DNA of 46,213 bases, taken from assembly GCA_002338715.1 (NCBI GenBank), contig DDIR01000059.1, positions 43,451-89,663 of the forward strand, given 5' to 3'. Below, piece by piece: positions 1 through 9,179 of this stretch. The stretch's first letter is position 1. Every line of letters starts with the position of its first letter. Source of the DNA: Phycisphaerales bacterium UBA1845 (GTDB taxonomy: Bacteria; Planctomycetota; Phycisphaerae; UBA1845). The position numbers and the translations under genes are program-made. The notes below the pieces were generated by a model, which searched no databases, was not told the origin of the DNA, and saw nothing but the letters and a program-made list of their open reading frames with translations.

Positions 1-41
1 CCCGCCAATAGGATGGGGTTGCGGCAGACATCGCGAATCAT
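1..41 (-). CDS. Possible 5' end of a leftward gene, cut by the window edge
   Basis: An ATG at position 41 on the minus strand opens a frame that stays open to the window edge (13 full codons, starting MIRDVCRNP). A GGAG sits about 9 nt upstream of it. Too little is visible to name a product. The call rests only on start codon, ribosome-site spacing and an uninterrupted frame, so chance is quite possible. If real, the gene is divergent from the TerC gene, and the roughly 210 bp between them would hold both promoters. Confidence 0.3.
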   Translation of the reverse strand, partial: MIRDVCRNPILLA

Positions 42-251
42 GTCACTGGGCTCCGGGCGTCAATCAAAGTAGCGGCATGGCGGTATTCAAGACCATCGGC
101 GCGCGTCATTATCATTCGCCAACAAATTCGATCCGATGCGTCACCATGCAATTGTACATCTCAACACGTCTGTGCAAGAAGTATCGCATCAACGAAAATG
201 GGTTGGGCTTGGTGTAAGTAATATGGTCTGTCAGAAGGGGATTGGTTTCTG

Positions 252-1253
252 GTGACGATTTGGCTTTGGGGCGGATTTGTTGTTTTTGTGCTGGCGATGT
301 TGGCGCTCGATCTCGGGGTGCTCAATCGCAAGGCCCACGTTTTTACCATTCGTGAAGCCCTCTACTGGACAGCGCTATGGGTCGGACTCGCCGTCGCGTT
401 CAACGTGGCGATCTACTTTCTTTACGAACACCATTGGCTGGGTATCGGGTCGACCATTGGACATGAACTCGACGGGCGGACAGCCGCGTTGCAGTTCTTC
501 ACTGGATACGTCATCGAAAAGTCGTTGAGCCTCGACAACATTTTCGTCATCGCAATGATCTTTTCGTATTTTTCAGTTCCCGCGATCTATCAGCATCGGG
601 TGCTGTTCTGGGGAATCATCGGAGCCCTGATCATGCGCGGGCTGATGATCCTCGCCGGCGTCGCGTTGATCGAGCGATTTGACTGGATTGTTTACGTCTT
701 CGGCGCGCTGCTGATCATGACAGCCGTCAAGATGCTGATCGTGCGCCACGACAACCTCGACCCCGGCAAGAACCCGCTGATTCGCCTTGCCAAGAAGTTC
801 TATCCACTTTCCGAGACCTACGATGGCCCGAGATTCTTCACGCGCGTCGACGGAAAGCGGGCGATCACGCAGCTGTTTCTGGCCCTGTTGATCGTCGAGA
901 GCACCGACCTGCTCTTTGCGGTCGATTCGATCCCGGCGATCTTTGCGGTCACCCGCGATCCGTTCATCGTGTTCACGTCGAACGTGTTTGCGATTCTGGG
1001 CCTCCGCTCGCTCTACTTCGCGCTGGCCGGCATGATGAATCGGTTCCGCTACATCAAGACCAGCCTGGTATTCGTGCTCGCGTTCGTCGGGGTAAAGATG
1101 ATCCTCGTCCACAACCACCCGATTCCCACCTTCGTGTCGCTGACGATGATTCTGGGCATCCTGTCGGTCGGGATCATCGCGTCGATCGTCGGCGCAAAGC
1201 GCGATACTGCCGCCCTGGAATCGCCGATTGCGCCACGAAACATCGAGAATTGA
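252..1253 (+). CDS. TerC family integral membrane protein
   Basis: Integral membrane protein of 333 residues, the usual length for TerC/Alx proteins, which have been linked to tellurite resistance and to metal (manganese) homeostasis. Two family blocks are visible: EKSLSLDNIFVIAMIF around residue 88, and a block near residues 215-255 with ESTDLLFAVDSIPAIFAVT followed by SNVFAILGLRSLYF. The acidic residues inside these helices are the conserved putative metal-binding positions. About nine hydrophobic segments are visible. Translation appears to begin at a GTG. The gene converges on the CPBP protease gene with about 70 bp between stops and shares no operon. The substrate cannot be told from the sequence. 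Confidence 0.93.
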   Translation: MTIWLWGGFVVFVLAMLALDLGVLNRKAHVFTIREALYWTALWVGLAVAFNVAIYFLYEHHWLGIGSTIGHELDGRTAALQFFTGYVIEKSLSLDNIFVIAMIFSYFSVPAIYQHRVLFWGIIGALIMRGLMILAGVALIERFDWIVYVFGALLIMTAVKMLIVRHDNLDPGKNPLIRLAKKFYPLSETYDGPRFFTRVDGKRAITQLFLALLIVESTDLLFAVDSIPAIFAVTRDPFIVFTSNVFAILGLRSLYFALAGMMNRFRYIKTSLVFVLAFVGVKMILVHNHPIPTFVSLTMILGILSVGIIASIVGAKRDTAALESPIAPRNIEN

Positions 1254-1321
1254 CGCGAGTTCAAGAGTATTTGCTCATGGAGCAGCCGCTCGACCAAACG
1301 CCGGCGCCTGGCAAGATCCAT

Positions 1322-2179
1322 TCAGGACTCGACCCGCTTGCTCATTCGCAGGGTGGCTTTTGTCGCGACGGCGATCGTGGCAACACGAAGTATGTTCTCG
1401 ATCCACCCACCGCCGCCCGCACCACCGGATGCCCCCATCAGCATCCATCCAAGGTTCATGCCCGCGTGCAAACCGATGGACACCCAAAGCGAACGCCACC
1501 GAGCCAGCAACCAGACGTACCAGACACCGCCAGCCGACGTCACCAGAAATGCTGGCCAGGATCCTAATGCGTCATGATTCCAAGGCACATGGATCGAGCC
1601 GAATGCCAAACTTGCAAAGACTGCATTGATCCAAAAAACTCGCCCATGCCAGCCAATCATGCGGGCAACGCAGGCCACCAGCAGTCCGCGAAAGATCAGT
1701 TCCTCGCCGATTGGAGCGCGAATCGCGCCGCTGGAAAATGCCGGCCAAGCTGCGCTCAGGTCAAAATTTAGTCCACCGCGAACCAAGCCGACCGCGATAC
1801 CGCCGAGGATCATGGGGGCGGTCGCCAGCGCCAGCATTTTCGCAATGCCACTTTGCGAACCGCTGAGGCGCAGTGTTTCAGTCGTGCGTCCGCCAAGCAC
1901 CTTCGAAACGATGGCGGCTCCAATGACGGCGACCAGAATGTAGATCAACAGGCTGTCGTAGTTGCGCAGACTAGATGGAATCCCGTTGTTGGCCGCCCAC
2001 TGATGAATACTGCGATAGGCATCCCATTGACCGCGAAAGCGCGTCGCCGCAACAGCCCCGACGCCCAAGATCCAGCAAACCGCAACCAGCCAAGCGCGCG
2101 ACTTGGTCGGGCGAGACTCCGGGGTTTCACTTGGGGAATCACTGTCAGGCGATGGGCATGTCGTGCCGCGATCTGTCAC
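1322..2179 (-). CDS. CPBP family intramembrane glutamic endopeptidase
   Basis: Membrane protein of 285 residues in the CPBP (Abi/CAAX-like) protease family. The motif EELIFRGLL, with its paired glutamates and arginine, is present near residue 160. It is followed by FGSIHVPWN and HAGMNLGWML, which supply the second and third active-site motifs (conserved histidines). Several hydrophobic helices surround them, and the first 28 residues are polar and proline/serine-rich. The start is a GTG with a GGTGAT-like ribosome site a few bases upstream. Bacterial members process prenylated or small secreted peptides or act in immunity to bacteriocins; no partner peptide gene is visible nearby, so the role here is unknown. 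Confidence 0.88.
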   Translation of the reverse strand: MTDRGTTCPSPDSDSPSETPESRPTKSRAWLVAVCWILGVGAVAATRFRGQWDAYRSIHQWAANNGIPSSLRNYDSLLIYILVAVIGAAIVSKVLGGRTTETLRLSGSQSGIAKMLALATAPMILGGIAVGLVRGGLNFDLSAAWPAFSSGAIRAPIGEELIFRGLLVACVARMIGWHGRVFWINAVFASLAFGSIHVPWNHDALGSWPAFLVTSAGGVWYVWLLARWRSLWVSIGLHAGMNLGWMLMGASGGAGGGGWIENILRVATIAVATKATLRMSKRVES

Positions 2180-2213
2180 TACGGATCACCCACCGGGCAA
2201 GGGAAATGAAAAA

Positions 2214-2300
<87 letters not shown>

Positions 2301-2444
2301 AGCGCATTGCTGCGCGTCAATCGAGGCGACATTATGTCGATCGGCAGCGATATCGTAAAGCTTACCGGATTCGGCTTATTTTGAGGGGCCTGCGGACGAC
2401 GCCCGCCAACGCGATTCGCATTTGATGGTCGCTGGCGGCTTGGG

Positions 2445-2945
2445 TTATGACGGGTCAGGGTCGAGATATGCCTTGATGGGTAATTCGAAGACAACTTCGT
2501 CGCGCACGCGGATGCCTTCAAAACCCACCTGGGGGATTTCGGGCTTGGCTTTGCGGGCTTCGTCCACCACGCCGAGGTTGACGGCAGTCATGCGGAAGCC
2601 GAGCTTCTGATAAAACGCGAGCGCTGCAATGTTGTCGTTGGTGGTGGTCAGCCAGATGCGGTTGATGTTGCGCTTGCGGGCGTCTTCAATGGCCAGGAGC
2701 ATCAGCGCTGAGCCGATGCGCTCGCCTTCGAGCATGCTGTTTAAGGTCAGCACCTCGAGCGCGTCGTCCTGATAGGCCATCGTAAGCAAGCCGGCAATCT
2801 GTCCGTCGCGCCATTCGATGAACCCCTCATGCTCGTGCGGGTAATAAGCCTTGCCCTGGCTCATCACCTTCTTGCTGCGCCAGTGCTTCTCGATGAAATC
2901 AGCGATAGCCTGGCGGTCTTCATCCTGGATCGGTCGACGCGACAT
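2445..2945 (-). CDS. GNAT family N-acetyltransferase
   Basis: Protein of 166 residues with the GNAT fold. The acetyl-CoA-binding segment is recognisable around residues 75-100, where LEGERIGSALMLLAIEDARK corresponds to the R/Q-x-x-G-x-G/A loop and helix. It is followed by a beta strand RIWLTTTNDN and the helix-turn AALAFYQKLGFR typical of motif B. The acceptor substrate cannot be predicted. It stands alone, divergent from the BshB1-like gene at 3125, with about 180 bp between them for promoters. Confidence 0.9.
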   Translation of the reverse strand: MSRRPIQDEDRQAIADFIEKHWRSKKVMSQGKAYYPHEHEGFIEWRDGQIAGLLTMAYQDDALEVLTLNSMLEGERIGSALMLLAIEDARKRNINRIWLTTTNDNIAALAFYQKLGFRMTAVNLGVVDEARKAKPEIPQVGFEGIRVRDEVVFELPIKAYLDPDPS

Positions 2946-3124
2946 AGCAGTATATTAAACGCTGTCTGGGGCAAATGACCAGATTCAAGCAAGGCCAAAG
3001 TGTCGCCATCTGGCCAATTCATACTGGAAACGCGAAACTTGTCCGGGTCGCGGGTCGTTTCTATGATGCCTCGCCGCCCGCGATGGGCGTTTGAAAACCC
3101 AAGCCGACCTAAGGAACCTCCCCC

Positions 3125-3886
3125 ATGAGCGACACGCTGGACATCATCTTCACCGCCCCCCACCCCGACGATTTGGAAATTGGCATGGGAGGCGCGATCG
3201 CCAAGTGCGTCAAAGACGGATACCGCGTCGGGATGATCCACATGACCACCGGTGAACCGACCCCGCGCGGAACCCGGGAAGCCAGGCGTGAAGAAACCCA
3301 AGCCGCCGCAGAGGTGCTGGGGGTCGCGGTTTGCGAAACGCTCGACATGCCCAACCGCGTGCTGATGGACTGTCCGGAAAATCGCTTCAAGCTGGCCACC
3401 GTGCTGCGAAAGTACAAACCACGCGTGCTTGTCGGGATGGCTGGTCGAACCGTTGCGGCATCACCGGATCACTATCAAGCCCAGCTCATCACCGAAGCCG
3501 CTCGCTTCTATTCGCAGTTGACCAAGTGGGACGATCGCTTCGGTGGCACCAGCCCGCACCGCATGGACCATCTGATGTATCGCGTCGTACCAATCGCCGC
3601 AGAGACGCCGGCATTTCCGACCAAGATCGTCGTCGACATCAGCGACACCCTCGAAACCAAGATCGAAGCGATCCGCTGCTACAAGTCGCAGTTCGACGAA
3701 AAGCGCTTCGTCGGTGTCGAGCATTTCATCCGCAGCTATGCCGGGGTGGAAGGGGCGTCGATCGGGGTGAAGTACGGCGAATCGTACTGCCTGCCGCGTC
3801 CGCTGGGTGTGTCGGATCCGATCGCGGCTCTTGGAGATTGGCAGGTTCCGCCGCCATTTGATCCGAAGAATCCGCCTCGCCAGTAG
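3125..3886 (+). CDS. PIG-L/LmbE family deacetylase, BshB1-like
   Basis: Zn-dependent N-acetylglucosaminyl deacetylase-like protein of 253 residues. The metal-binding motif PHPDDLEIGMGG starts at residue 12. A second conserved block with SPDHYQA, near residue 118, supplies the catalytic histidine. The pattern of GMGG, RREET..AA..LGV and the C-terminal KI.AI.CYKSQF block matches BshB1, which removes acetate from GlcNAc-malate in bacillithiol synthesis. In this sequence the usual RHPDH is ASPDH, a small departure. No bshA or bshC is in the window, so bacillithiol synthesis is an inference. The start follows AAGGAA by about 8 nt. Confidence 0.85.
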   Translation: MSDTLDIIFTAPHPDDLEIGMGGAIAKCVKDGYRVGMIHMTTGEPTPRGTREARREETQAAAEVLGVAVCETLDMPNRVLMDCPENRFKLATVLRKYKPRVLVGMAGRTVAASPDHYQAQLITEAARFYSQLTKWDDRFGGTSPHRMDHLMYRVVPIAAETPAFPTKIVVDISDTLETKIEAIRCYKSQFDEKRFVGVEHFIRSYAGVEGASIGVKYGESYCLPRPLGVSDPIAALGDWQVPPPFDPKNPPRQ

Positions 3887-3991
3887 CGCCATCGACGTTG
3901 GCGGCAATTCCTGCGCGACATCCCATTCAATTTGCGCCTCCGATAGACCGATAACACGGGGATACATGAATCTCTGTCGGAGGCGTTTCCA

Positions 3992-4612
3992 GTGAATGTG
4001 TACATCGATGACAAAGAAGCCGACATCGCGACCAGCGCGGATCAACTGCTCGATGACGTGTTGCAAGCCGCTCGGGAGCAAGTTGACGAGATGGGCCGCA
4101 TGATCGTCGGGATCGTTTGCGACGGCATCGATGTGCTCGACGAGGAGTTAGCCGCGACCTTGCAGAAACCGCAGTCCGAGTTTCAGCGCGTCGATCTCCA
4201 CTCGGCTGACCCGGTGGAACTCGTGTGTGAAGCGCTCACGCAAGCCGAACAACTTCTCGACGAAACCGCGCGCAGTGCGAAGGGAATCGTCGAACAGCTG
4301 ACTTGCGGTAACACAGCCGACGCGATGCCGATTCTTTCGTCTTGTTGTCAGGCTTGGCTCGAAATTCATGGCGGGGTCGCCAACGCCATGGATGCGCTCA
4401 AGATCAATCCCGATACGGTTCAGGTTGACGGTAAACCGATCGTTGAGGTGTTGGCCGAGCCGATTCGTGTTTTGAATGATATTAAGGAAGCAGTGACGGC
4501 CCGCGACTTTGTTTTGCTCTCCGACATCTTGAGTTATGAGTTTGAAGAAGCGGCAGAGAGTTGGCGCGGGATTATTAATGCGATCCGGCAGATTGCTGGG
4601 GGGCGGAAGTAG
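3992..4612 (+). CDS. Hypothetical helical protein
   Basis: I do not recognise this 206-residue protein. It is acidic and predicted mostly helical, with no signal peptide and no hydrophobic segment long enough to cross a membrane, so it is probably cytoplasmic. A cysteine pair (SSCCQ) lies near residue 116. Heptad-like hydrophobic spacing suggests a helical bundle. The start is a GTG preceded by GGAGGCG about 10 nt upstream. It lies 105 bp after the BshB1-like gene on the same strand and converges with the Fe-S oxidoreductase gene, with a GC-rich palindrome between them. Codon use looks like its neighbours. Confidence 0.75.
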   Translation: MNVYIDDKEADIATSADQLLDDVLQAAREQVDEMGRMIVGIVCDGIDVLDEELAATLQKPQSEFQRVDLHSADPVELVCEALTQAEQLLDETARSAKGIVEQLTCGNTADAMPILSSCCQAWLEIHGGVANAMDALKINPDTVQVDGKPIVEVLAEPIRVLNDIKEAVTARDFVLLSDILSYEFEEAAESWRGIINAIRQIAGGRK

Positions 4613-4665
4613 CGCTTCGATTCACTGTTGCGGATTTCCGGACCTTCTTGTTGCTTGGCGTTTGT

Positions 4666-4695
4666 CAGTCCCCCACCCTGAAAGGGCGGGGCACC
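4666..4695. repeat. GC-rich palindromic repeat, family 2, copy 1
   Basis: An imperfect palindrome: CCCCACCCT, a 2-nt loop, then AAGGGCGGGG. It is nearly identical over 30 bases to a second copy at 43145-43174, with one base different in the loop region. Both copies lie between convergent genes. In this copy a T-rich stretch follows on the plus strand, so it could also terminate transcription for the hypothetical gene ending at 4612. Confidence 0.75.
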
Positions 4696-4706
4696 TTCTT
4701 CTCGTT

Positions 4707-6755
4707 TTAGGCTTTGTTTTCGGTTGTTTTTGCTGGTCCTACTGATTCCAGCAGCAGTTCTGCGATGTCTTGCTGAGCCACCTTCTCGTTGTCCTGGGCG
4801 GCTAACCCGTCGGTCAACATGCGCATGCAGAATGGGCAGGCGCTGGCGATCTTGTCGGCGCCGGTTTCGGTGAGTTGGCGGGTTCGCGCGATGTTGACGC
4901 GCTCGTCGCCCTCCTCTTCCTCTTTGAAGAACTGCGCCCCACCCGCGCCGCAACACATGCCGCGATCGCGCGTGTCTTTCGCTTCCAAAACATTCAGTCC
5001 GGGAATGCTTCGCAACACTTCGCGCGGTGCGTCGTAGATTTCGTTGTAGCGCCCGAGGTAGCACGAGTCGTGATAGACGACGTTGGAGTCGATCGCCTGC
5101 GTCGGCTTGAGTCGACCTTCGCGGATCAACTTGGCGAGCAGGTCGGTGTGGTGGACGACTTCATAGTGGCCGTCAAAGTCGGGGTACTCGTTCTTGAACG
5201 TGTTGAAACAGTGCGGGCAGATGGCGATGATTTTCTTGACGTTGTAAGCGGCGAGCACTTCGACGTTTGACTGCGCCAGAATTTGAAACAGAAACTCGTT
5301 ACCCGCCCTTCTTGCGGGGTCGCCGGTGCACGTCTCTTCGCCACCGAGCACCGCGAAACTGACGCCCGCGTGGGTGAGCAGTTGGGCGACGGCGCGGGCT
5401 GTTTTACGGGCTTTTTCGTCAAATGCGGGACCGCACCCGACCCACAGCAACCACTCCGCGTCGGGCTTGTCTTCGAAGCGCGGGACTTCCAAACCTTCCA
5501 TCCATTCGGTGCGCTGCTGCGCGGGCAAGCCCCACGGGTTGCCGCTGTTTTCGAGTCCGCGAAATGCCGTCGCGAGGTCTTGCGGAAACTCACCCTTTTC
5601 TTGAACAAGGTAGCGGCGCAGATCGACGAACTTGTCGACGTAGCTGATCATCACCGGGCATTCCTGTTCGCACGCGCGACAGGTGGTGCACGCCCAAAGC
5701 ACGTCGGGATTGATCACCGGGCCGACGAGGTCGATCGGTTCGTGTTCGGACTTTTGTTTGGTGATGAATTCGGTCTGGCGATCGTAGAGATTGTTGCGCA
5801 GATCGACGGTGAACTGTTTTGGGGAGAGCATCTTTCCGGTGTTAGCGGCTGGGCAGAAATCGGTGCAGCGGCCACACTCGGTGCAGGTGTACAAATCGAG
5901 CGCCGCTTTCCAGCCGAGTTGATCGATGCGGGCGATGCCGAGCGTTTCTTCGCGTTCGACTTTGCCTTCCAAATCTTCGATGGGCGCGAGTCTTCCCGGC
6001 GGATCGAGGTTGCGCAGATAGACGTTGGGGATGGCCGTGATGATGTGAAAGTGCTTGGAATAAGGCAAAATATTCAAGAATACCAGCACGAGCACGGCAT
6101 GCGTCCAGAATCCGGCATGACGCAAGCCGTTGAGTGTGCTCCGGGAGACGCCCATTGACTCAATCGCCATTGCGCCCAAAGACCCTGCAGGCTCCCAAAT
6201 GTGGAATTGAATTCCCGTGTACGGCCCGATCTGGGAGGTTTGCCCAGGCATCCATATCATATTCGCCGCGTCGTAAAGAATGTCGGAGATCATCATCGTG
6301 AGGATGATGCCGAGGATCACCAGCGCTTCGGTGCTGAGCGTCATGCGGCGGAGTTTTTTGATGACGCGGTAGTACACGAACACGCACGTCCCGAGAATCA
6401 CCAGAACCGCGAAGACATCTTTCAGCAGCGAATAGACATTGCCCAGCGGTTGCCCGACGCCGAGAAACCAAAGGTGAAATTGCGAATCAAACCCGCGTCC
6501 CCAGAGGATGATCGAGCGCAGCAACAGCACGCAGAACCCGGAGAAGATCAGCATGTGGGCCGCCCCCGCGAGTGGATAGCGGCGCATTTTTTCCTGGGCG
6601 AAGGCGTAACGCAGCGTGCCGGCGATTCGTTTGCCGATTTGGTCGAAGCGGTTGGGGCCACCGCCCACGGTCATCAGTCGCCAGCGACGGGAAGCGGACC
6701 ATGCAAAAATGCCAAACCCGAGCAGCAATACCAGCGACATGATCCAGGGATTCAA
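4707..6755 (-). CDS. Membrane (Fe-S)-binding CCG-domain oxidoreductase, ETF:menaquinone oxidoreductase-like
   Basis: Protein of 682 residues combining an N-terminal membrane domain like NarI (about six helices, residues 1-240), two 4Fe-4S clusters (CTECGRCTDFCP and CTTCRACEQECP, about residues 290-370) and two C-terminal CCG/heterodisulfide-reductase domains with ICPHC, CCGAGGAQFF and CPFC. This is the layout of the EMO-type proteins that pass electrons from electron-transfer flavoprotein to menaquinone, and more broadly of HdrD/GlpC-like proteins. No etfAB lies in the window, so the electron donor is inferred from the family. The TTG start is favoured because GGAGG lies 9 nt upstream; the next in-frame ATG, five codons in, would be too far from it. 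Confidence 0.88.
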   Translation of the reverse strand: MNPWIMSLVLLLGFGIFAWSASRRWRLMTVGGGPNRFDQIGKRIAGTLRYAFAQEKMRRYPLAGAAHMLIFSGFCVLLLRSIILWGRGFDSQFHLWFLGVGQPLGNVYSLLKDVFAVLVILGTCVFVYYRVIKKLRRMTLSTEALVILGIILTMMISDILYDAANMIWMPGQTSQIGPYTGIQFHIWEPAGSLGAMAIESMGVSRSTLNGLRHAGFWTHAVLVLVFLNILPYSKHFHIITAIPNVYLRNLDPPGRLAPIEDLEGKVEREETLGIARIDQLGWKAALDLYTCTECGRCTDFCPAANTGKMLSPKQFTVDLRNNLYDRQTEFITKQKSEHEPIDLVGPVINPDVLWACTTCRACEQECPVMISYVDKFVDLRRYLVQEKGEFPQDLATAFRGLENSGNPWGLPAQQRTEWMEGLEVPRFEDKPDAEWLLWVGCGPAFDEKARKTARAVAQLLTHAGVSFAVLGGEETCTGDPARRAGNEFLFQILAQSNVEVLAAYNVKKIIAICPHCFNTFKNEYPDFDGHYEVVHHTDLLAKLIREGRLKPTQAIDSNVVYHDSCYLGRYNEIYDAPREVLRSIPGLNVLEAKDTRDRGMCCGAGGAQFFKEEEEGDERVNIARTRQLTETGADKIASACPFCMRMLTDGLAAQDNEKVAQQDIAELLLESVGPAKTTENKA

Positions 6756-6951
6756 GGGTGCGGGCCTCCGGTGGTTTTGAAGTCAAAGATGGGTGCGGCG
6801 AACGGGAGCGGGTTGTCGCATGTGCGGGCCCGGGCCTCCCTCTAGACCGAAGGCATGATAACGCAACTTGGTCGGGATGGGCAGACGGGCGGCGAGGCAG
6901 CCGAAGCAGGCAGGGAATCTTCGCGGAATTGACGTTGACGGCTGACGGCGA

Positions 6952-7032
6952 TTACAAACCGGTGCCCGTGACCGAAATCAATCCGGCGAAGAATAAAGCG
7001 AAGATCGCGAAGAGAATCGAGAAGAGCGTCAT
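6952..7032 (-). CDS. Possible 26-residue hydrophobic peptide
   Basis: A short frame encodes MTLFSILFAIFALFFAGLIS plus six residues, ending at TAA. It would form one transmembrane helix, and GGAGG lies 11 nt before its ATG. It is about 200 bp upstream of the Fe-S oxidoreductase gene and on the same strand, so it might be a small partner subunit. Size and lack of a family make this tentative; it could also be chance hydrophobic coding in a leader. Confidence 0.3.
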   Translation of the reverse strand: MTLFSILFAIFALFFAGLISVTGTGL

Positions 7033-7245
7033 GGCGTTCAGAGCCTCCAAATCAAGGATCAGTAACTGGAACCAGATCGGCTTACGCGGGGATTTTCCTG
7101 CGGCACAAGTCGGGCGGCAAGCGATTTTTAGCCGGCAGAATCGGGTCAAAGTGGGCCCGTTGGTTCTCTTGACGATTTCGGAGCGGTTGGATAGGGTTTC
7201 ACATCCTTCAGGCGGGCGGTTTGGTTCGTCTGAAATGCCGCAAGC

Positions 7246-7318
7246 GGCCCCTTCGTCTAGAGGCCTAGGACACCGGCTTTTCATGCCGGCAACACGGGTT
7301 CGACTCCCGTAGGGGTCA
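7246..7318 (+). tRNA. tRNA-Glu (anticodon TTC)
   Basis: A 73-nt cloverleaf: acceptor GGCCCCT/AGGGGTC with one G-T pair, D-loop GTCTAGAGGCCTAGGAC, anticodon stem CCGGC/GCCGG around TTTTCAT (anticodon TTC), and T-loop GGTTCGACTCC. The sequence is close to the bacterial tRNA-Glu consensus. The discriminator is A and CCA is not encoded. It stands alone between the minus-strand oxidoreductase region and polX. Confidence 0.97.
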
Positions 7319-7457
7319 TTTTATTCGTTGTTCAGACACGCCCTCGCGGATCGAGATGGGGGCGCGGGGATGATGGATTCGTCGGGCTTAGCTCTTGGGC
7401 GGCCCGTTTTTTCATTTTGCCCCAGACTGCATGTCCAACAGGGGAGGAGTTGTCCCG

Positions 7458-9179
7458 ATGGTCAAAGAGTTGGCCGGCGCTTTCGAACGCATCGCCGATC
7501 TGCTTGAGATTTCGGGAAGCGACGCCTTTCGCAGCAACTCCTACCGCCGCGTTTCGCGCATCCTCAAGAACCTCACCGACGATATCGTCGCCCTCAAAGA
7601 GGCCAACGTCATCGCCGAGATTCCCGGTATCGGTAAGAGCACTGCGGCTAAGATCGAAGAGTACCTCGAGACGGGCAAGATCAAGATGCTCGAGGATCTC
7701 AAGAAGAAACTCCCCAGCGGCCTGCCCGACCTGCTGCGCATCCCCGGACTCGGACCGAAGAAGATTGCATTGTTTTATCGCGAACTCGACGTCACCGGTA
7801 TGGACGATCTGGAAGCCGCGATCGAATCGGGGGCGCTGGCCAAGCTTGACGGCATGGGCGCGAAGAGCGTTCAGAAAATCGCTGAGGGTATTTCGTTTCT
7901 GAAAACATCGTCGGGGCGCACGCCTTTCGGATTGGCGCTACCCGTGGCTGAAGAGCTAGCCGCCTACCTGCGCGAGTTCGGTCCGATCGATCAACTCGAA
8001 ATCGCGGGTTCGCTGCGCCGGGGCTGCGAGACGATCGGGGATATTGACCTGCTTTGTGCGCATGACGACGGCGAAGCGTTGATCAAGCACTTCGTCGCGC
8101 ATCCGTCGGTGAAGCGGGTGTTGGCTTCGGGATCGACGAAGGGGTCCATTACGATTCCAGTGCGGGGTGAGCGGGAGATTCAGGTTGACCTTCGCGTGGT
8201 GCCGGCAGAGTCGTTTGGAGCCGCCCTTCAGTATTTTACCGGCTCGCTCGATCACAACGTGCACCTGCGCGGATTGGCCCAGAAAAAAGGGCTGAAGCTG
8301 AACGAATGGGGTTTGTTTTCAGGCGAAGAAGCTGTCGCGGGCGCCGAAGAAGCCGGCATCTACGAGCAGTTGGGCGTGGCTTATATTCCGCCCGAGTTGC
8401 GCGAAGACCGCGGCGAATTCGATCCGGATTTGAAGATTAACGAGTTGATCGAAATCGGCGATTTCCGTGGCGACCTGCACATGCACACGACGGCGTCTGA
8501 CGGTAAGAATTCGATCGAAGAGATGGCCCATGCCGCCATCGCAATGGGTTACGAATACATCGCCATCAGCGATCACAGCCAAAGCAGCGCCATCGCCAAT
8601 GGTCTTTCGGTCGAGCGCATGTGGGAACACATTGAGGCCATCCGCCAAGCCGACAAGGCCATCGACGGCATCAAGATTTTCGCGGCGTGCGAGTGCGACA
8701 TATTGGCCGACGCGACGCTTGATTATCCGGACGACGTGTTAGCCGCATGCGATCTGGTGGTGGCTAGCATTCACTTCGCGATGACGCGGAAGAAGCCGAG
8801 CCCGACAGAGCGCACCATCGCCGCGATTGAAAATCCGTACGTGACGATCATCGGGCACCCCACGGGTCGGCTGATTCAACGGCGCCCCGCGATGGATTTG
8901 GATATGAGCGCGATCATCGAAGCCGCATTGAAGTCGAATACCGCGCTGGAGGTGAATTCGTCGTGGCAGCGGATGGACCTTAAAGACGTGCACGTCAGGA
9001 TGGCCGTCGATGCGGGCGTGAAGATCGCGATTGATACCGATGCCCACAGCACGGACGACTTGTTACGCATGCATTACGGTGTGCGGACGGCGCGGCGTGG
9101 ATACGTCCGAAAACAGGACGTGGTGAACACGTTACCGCTTGGCAAGTTAACCAAGTGGCTCGAACAAGCACGCCATTAG
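7458..9179 (+). CDS. polX: DNA polymerase/3'-5' exonuclease PolX
   Basis: Family X polymerase of 573 residues, the normal bacterial PolX length, used in base excision and gap repair. The N-terminal helical domain carries two helix-hairpin-helix motifs (IPGIGKSTAAKI and IPGLGPKKIAL). The polymerase palm has GSLRRG and the metal-binding pair GDIDLL at about residues 195-197, with a third aspartate in QVDLRVV. The C-terminal PHP nuclease domain begins near residue 340 with HMHTTASDG and continues with SDHS, ACECDI and DTDAHS, so its metal site looks intact. The ATG at 7458 is chosen because GGGGAGGAG precedes it; an upstream in-frame ATG has no such site. Confidence 0.96.
   Translation: MVKELAGAFERIADLLEISGSDAFRSNSYRRVSRILKNLTDDIVALKEANVIAEIPGIGKSTAAKIEEYLETGKIKMLEDLKKKLPSGLPDLLRIPGLGPKKIALFYRELDVTGMDDLEAAIESGALAKLDGMGAKSVQKIAEGISFLKTSSGRTPFGLALPVAEELAAYLREFGPIDQLEIAGSLRRGCETIGDIDLLCAHDDGEALIKHFVAHPSVKRVLASGSTKGSITIPVRGEREIQVDLRVVPAESFGAALQYFTGSLDHNVHLRGLAQKKGLKLNEWGLFSGEEAVAGAEEAGIYEQLGVAYIPPELREDRGEFDPDLKINELIEIGDFRGDLHMHTTASDGKNSIEEMAHAAIAMGYEYIAISDHSQSSAIANGLSVERMWEHIEAIRQADKAIDGIKIFAACECDILADATLDYPDDVLAACDLVVASIHFAMTRKKPSPTERTIAAIENPYVTIIGHPTGRLIQRRPAMDLDMSAIIEAALKSNTALEVNSSWQRMDLKDVHVRMAVDAGVKIAIDTDAHSTDDLLRMHYGVRTARRGYVRKQDVVNTLPLGKLTKWLEQARH

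Noticed and set aside
5283..6158. Long plus-strand open frame opposite the Fe-S oxidoreductase
   Set aside because: It runs antisense to a clearly conserved protein, has no recognisable domain and shows the arginine/aspartate-rich composition of a shadow frame in GC-rich DNA.
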